From assembly GCA_024291935.2 (NCBI GenBank), contig CM044316.1, forward strand, positions 70,324,501 to 70,388,500: a DNA stretch of 64,000 nt. Reading direction: 5' to 3'. The stretch comes from Okapia johnstoni (lineage: Eukaryota > Chordata > Mammalia > Artiodactyla > Giraffidae). Numbering within the stretch: the stretch's first letter is position 1; each line of letters begins with the position of its first letter. The position numbers were made by a program, and so were the translations under genes. The notes beneath the pieces are model-generated. The model saw nothing but the letters and a program-made list of their open reading frames with translations. It was not told the origin of the DNA and ran no database searches. Shown here piece by piece: positions 59,880 to 64,000 of this stretch.

Positions 59880-60800
59880 CACCACCTACATTCATATCCT
59901 TAACCACAGGATCATGTCAACGGTTTGGTAAAACCTGTCAGATGCAAAAGGAAAAGAGAGCAGGGATCCACCGGACCAGACCGTTCTCTCGGCCTCTTTT
60001 CTGCTTACCACACTATGCCCAGGGGCATGTGGACACATCCCCCAAGTAGACAGCAGAGCCTGGCGCTCCTTGGCCCCAGTTCTGATGGGCTTTGATGGGG
60101 GCAGGTAGATGACACCCTGCCTCATGTGCCGAGCACTTTTCCCGAGGAAAGACTTTAAAAGGAGGGAAAACCTCAATAGCGTTTGAATGGCTTTTCTTGC
60201 ATAATCTAATTTTCCTAGGAGTGAAGGCATTAATGAGAGAAAGGACAGAATAGTCCTTTTCTGTATGGCTGCAAATGAGCTGAACCCTCTGCTGCATGGC
60301 CTGCGAGCTGTAAATGTATATTAACACTGACACACTTCGATGTATTATTAATCCTAAAAACCGTGTGTGCTCTGGCTGCACATCCAGGGACTGGCCTTTC
60401 AGCCCTAAGTACCCCAGCCATTTAAGAACTCTTCGCTCTCCATCCATTTGCAGATGAGCGCCCATTCTGCATTATGGATCTGTAATGGGGTGTGCATTTA
60501 GCTGCTTAAAAGGCCTCTCGGTGTGTGTTTTGTGTTCACCACCTGTACTGCAGGCCGGGCTGCACACTCTGACTGTGCATTAGTCGGGATATATAATTGA
60601 TCCTCGCGAAACAAATATCGAGTGGCTGTTAAGAGTAGCTCCTCTGGCATACTCAGAAGCCGTTCCTGAAATCGGCCTCTGAACTTGTTGTGTATTTTAA
60701 TTCAGATGTTGATGCCTACAGTGGGCAAAATTGAAGTGTTTAGAGACGAAAATTGCTTTCTCTTTGTTTCCTCGCTTATTCTTGGGTAAGTTGGCTTAAG
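59880..60800. promoter_or_regulatory. Candidate conserved noncoding stretch
   Basis: Repeat-free and non-coding by eye. It retains CpGs in AT-rich context ('gatcctcgcgaaac', 'atatcgagtgg') and many TAAT cores ('ggcattaatgagag', 'tattattaatcc', 'atataattgatc'). This is the kind of sequence often found conserved in introns of neural genes; conservation is not tested. Confidence 0.25.
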
Positions 60801-61134
60801 AACGTTAGGAGTAAGCTTTTGCCTCTTGGCCCTGAAGATGTTACTTCCTTAGTACTTTTTGAAATGGGCACAGTTAGCTATTTCATTAACAAGGACAGTG
60901 TTTAGAAACACCCTAATCGCTCATTTCTCACACTTTGCTCTTTCATGTACCAGCTTCATGATTTTTGTCAAATTCATGGGGCATCAGAATTTTTATTTCC
61001 TTAACATATTTCTTTAAGTCTACCCATTAGGTTTACATAGGTGAACTTCCTTTTAAAAGAAACTATGTCAAAATGAAAAGTTAGAAAAGAAACCTGGAAT
61101 CTGTTGCAAAATAGGAAAGGTTAGTGCTGGCTTT

Positions 61135-61347
61135 GGGCTTCCCTGATGGTTCAGACAGTAAAGAATCTGCCTGCAGTGCAGAAGACCCAGATTTGATCCC
61201 TGAATCAGGAAGATCCCCTGAAGAAGGGAATGGCTACCCACTCTAGTACTCTTGCCTGGAGAATTCCATGGACAAAGGAGCCTGGCAAGCTACAGTACAT
61301 AGGGTCACAAAGAGTCAGACATGACTGAGTGACTAACACTAACAACT
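61135..61347 (+). mobile_element. Bov-tA SINE with target-site duplication
   Basis: 'ggcttccctgatggttcaga' head, Bov-A body, and an ending 'gactgagtgactaacac'. Flanked by 'agtgctggcttt' (61123-61134) and 'agtactgccttt' (61348-61359), 12 bp with two mismatches. Confidence 0.93.
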
Positions 61348-61382
61348 AGTACTGCCTTTAAATCTATTGAGAAAGAAATCTT

Positions 61383-62205
61383 TTCTTTTTTTTAATTGTT
61401 GACATATAATTGATTTCCAATATTGTATTAGTTTCTGGTATACAGCAAAGTGATTCAGTTATACACATATATATTCTTTTCATATTCTTTTCCATTATGG
61501 TTTATCACAGGAAATTGAATATAGTTCCTGTGCTATACAGTACGAGCCTGTTGTTTATCCATCCTATGTATAATAGTTTACATCTGCTAATGCCAAACTC
61601 CTACTCCATCCCTTCCCCTCCTCCCACTTGGCAACCACAAGTCTGTTCTTTATGTCTGTGAGTCTCTTTCTCTTTTGTAGATATGTTCATTTGTGTCATC
61701 TTTTAGATTCCACATGTAAATGATACCGTATGGTATTTGTCTTTCTTATAATCTCTTCACGTAGTTCATCGGTGTGGCTGCAAATGGCATTATTTCATTC
61801 CTTTTCATGGCTGCGTGATCTTCCATTGTATATATGGACCACATCTTGTTCATTCATCTGTTGATGGACATTCAGGTTGTTTCCGTGTCTTGGCTGTTGT
61901 ATATAGTGCTGCTATGAGCATAGAAGTGCATGTATCTTTTCAAATTATAGTTTTGTCCAGGTATATCCCCAGGAGTGGGATTGCTGGATCATATAACAAC
62001 TCTATTTCTAGTTTTTTGAGGAGCCTCTGTACTCTTTTTCATAGTGGTTGTACCAATTTATATTCCCACAAACAGTGTGGGAGAGTCCCCTTTAATCCAC
62101 ACCTTCCCCAGCGTTTGTTATTTGTGGAGTCTACAATGTAGACTTTTCAAAGATGGCCATTCTGACTGGTGTGAGGTGGTACCTCATTGTAGTTTTGTTT
62201 TGCAT
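61383..62205 (-). repeat. L1 3' half, antisense
   Basis: 'gttgacatataattgatttc', 'agcaaagtgattcagttata', 'gattgctggatcatataaca' and 'ccattctgactggtgtgagg' run in complementary L1 order. Confidence 0.9.
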
Positions 62206-62345
62206 TCAAGTAAGGAATCTTTTCCCTGCTCTGAGCAATCAAGCCAAGTCAGCTTCTCACACATTCGTTTCACATCAGTGATCCCCAAATTGGATCCTAC
62301 TGTATAGCACGTGTGAGCCAGCCTGGCTTCTAGAGAAAGTCAAGC

Positions 62346-62379
62346 CTTGAACATCTCAAGTCCTTGAACATCTCAAGTC
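62346..62379. repeat. Perfect 17-bp tandem duplication
   Basis: 'cttgaacatctcaagtc' occurs twice back to back (62346-62362, 62363-62379) with no mismatch. Confidence 0.95.
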
Positions 62380-62689
62380 CTAAGTTTAGGGTCCTAAAAA
62401 TAACACAACTCACTACCTACACAATAAGTAGGTGATAAAGTGAGAAACTTGGTAAAAACAGGCACACAGATTCAACTGTACCAGCTTCAGGTGGGTAAGC
62501 TTAATGATTGGTGCCTGATTTACTTGTGGTCTGTTAAGCCTCCATTTCAGATAGTTTCTTTTTTTTCATAACCACCAATAGTTATGAAGTATTAAAGATG
62601 TACCAGGCTTTGTATAAAGTACTTAATGCATACAGTCTTATCCATTCTCTTATCAGCAATGTTAGATAAATCCTATTCTAACCACCCTC

Positions 62690-63330
62690 CCCAATATCTT
62701 AAGCTTTTTATATTAATATTAAAATCATTTTTGTCTTGCAGACAGGTTGCAAAAATAGTACACAGAGTTCCCAGGGTTCATTCAGCTTCCCCTGATGTCA
62801 ACGCTTTAAATTCCTGGTGAACCCAGGAAATTAACATGGATCAATGCTATTGACTAATTTACAGACTTGTTTCTAATTTGGCCCCTTTTTTTCTGGTCCA
62901 GATCTCACTTTGTGAGATGTTATTTGTTATTTGTGGAGTCTACAATGTAGACTTTTCAAAGATGGCCATTCTGACTGGTGTTAGTTGTCATGTCTCTTTA
63001 GTCCCCTCCAATCTACAAAGGCTCCTCAGTCTTTTTTCCTTCATGACCTTGAGCGTTTTGAAGAGTACTAGTGAGGCATTTCTTAGCTAGCCCCTGGATG
63101 TGGGTTTGTCTGATGTTTTCTCATGATTAGACTGAAGTTATACAGGGACTTGCCTAGCAGTCCAGTGGTTAAGACCCGTGCTTCCACTGCAGGGGCACAG
63201 GTTCGATCCCTGGTTGGGGAACTAAGATCCCATGTTCCATACAGTGCAGCAAAAAAAAAAAAAAAAAAAAAGATTCAGGTTATGTGTTTTTCGTAAGATG
63301 CCGTGCCATTCTCAGTGAATTCTATCAAAG
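62690..63330 (-). repeat. Older L1 fragment, antisense, split by tRNA-SINE, with a copied 59-bp patch
   Basis: 'gtacacagagttcccagggt', 'gtcatgtctctttagtcccc', 'gggtttgtctgatgttttct', and after the SINE 'gattcaggttatgtgttttt'. Inside, 62923-62981 is identical to 62114-62172 of the neighbouring L1. Confidence 0.7.
63145..63271 (+). mobile_element. Short tRNA-derived SINE
   Basis: 'agggacttgcctagcagtcc' head, 'ggttcgatccctggttgggg', and a long A run at 63250-63271. Flanked by related 'gactgaagttat'/'gattcaggttat' sequence. Confidence 0.9.
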
Positions 63331-63659
63331 ATGCACTTCTGGTCTTTAATAAGAAAAAGATTCAAATATGGTTCTGTGTGAGGGGGGTGTGTGCTTGTGG
63401 GTGTGAGCATGTGTATACCTGCCCCTCACCCCTCACGCATAAGGCAGAGATGAGGGGGGGTCTCTATCCCATTGGTCCTGTGCAATCTGTTGGTGATGAT
63501 GACAGATTGCCACTCATGGACAACATTTGAGCCCAGGAAACTCCTAGGTGTTAGCAGGGAGAGGTCTGGAGCAGACAGGGTGAGGTAATCGTGCTAGCGA
63601 GTGCAGAGGAGAGAGACAGCCAGTCCCGGGGCTCCTGCTACCCTGAACGGAGCATGCCA

Positions 63660-63800
63660 TCTCATGATTAGATGGAAGTTATGCAGGGACTTGCCTGGCA
63701 GTCCAGTGGTTAAGACAGTGGTTAAGACCCGTGCTTCCACTGTAGGAGGCACAGATTCGATCCCTTGTCGGGGAACTAAGATCCCATGTGCCAGCAGCAG
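63660..63800 (+). mobile_element. Second, duplicated short tRNA-derived SINE with shared upstream flank
   Basis: 'tctcatgattagatggaagt', then 'tgcagggacttgcctggcag', repeats both the SINE and its upstream L1 flank from 63118. An internal 'agtggttaaga' is duplicated. The A tail is missing. Confidence 0.85.
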
Positions 63801-64000
63801 CCCATGATCACATCCTTTCTTTCTTGATAAATGTCTTTAAGAGAGCCTGAGCCCAGGTCCTCCCTCATCACAGACTCTCATTCCCCTTTGTTCCTGCACT
63901 GCCAGCTGTGCCCAGTATGCCTCAGGTCTGCCAGTTTCTGTATTGCAGGCAGCCGGCAGACTCAGGCCCTCCTGCCAGGGGGAGAATTTGCCACATTAGC

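Larger units (their letters stand above)
58528..64000 (+). other. TENM2: TENM2 intron, 5' portion
   Basis: Begins with donor gtattt and runs off the window end. 58528-61130 is mostly unique except for (CA)n at 59186-59212. Beyond that are a Bov-tA, an L1, an older L1 and two related tRNA-SINE copies. No exon for the second EGF repeat was seen. Confidence 0.82.

Noticed and set aside
58528..64000. Search for the exon of the second EGF repeat
   Set aside because: No cysteine-rich frame with the expected ACPVLCSGNGQ start was found; it must lie downstream.

Overview
The window is mammalian nuclear DNA from a ruminant. It is packed with Bov-tA (tRNA-Glu/Bov-A) SINEs and BovB LINE fragments, laid over older L1, L2, MIR and hAT-Charlie (MER20-type) copies found across mammals. 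Bov-tA SINEs are restricted to ruminants, so a pecoran such as cattle, sheep or goat is likely; the sequence alone does not settle the species. No bacterial, viral, CRISPR or rRNA features were seen.

Only one gene is supported: a plus-strand internal segment of a teneurin, almost certainly TENM2. Four coding exons are visible at 7922-8044, 22558-22763, 50052-50247 and 58426-58527. Each has a good AG acceptor with a pyrimidine tract and a GT donor, and their phases chain without a break (1-1, 1-0, 0-1, 1-1). Together they give 627 nt, a continuous 209-codon stretch running from just outside the transmembrane helix, through the extracellular linker, to the first EGF repeat. The exons for the cytoplasmic/transmembrane part and for EGF repeats 2 onward were not found, so they probably lie outside the window.

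The rest is intron, with lengths of at least 7.9 kb, 14.5 kb, 27.3 kb, 8.2 kb and at least 5.5 kb. Six BovB fragments are present: 15463-15888, 18081-18586, 23493-25386, 35657-36149, 41070-41876 and 51839-53502. The last keeps a 1.2 kb open segment with the reverse-transcriptase core. About fifteen Bov-tA copies and several longer tRNA-derived SINEs are scattered in both orientations, many with readable target-site duplications. L1 fragments host nested insertions at 14985-15905, 22795-25640, 39280-39720 and 42240-42690.

No new gene system was found. The more interesting items are a pair of short palindromic elements flanked by TTAA (853-986, inside a MIR, and 49439-49518), a mariner-type MITE hairpin, a 123-bp phase-symmetric exon that could be a splicing cassette, an L1 lying about 30 bp from a 5' splice site, perfect short tandem duplications, and repeat-poor stretches rich in homeodomain-type cores that may be regulatory.
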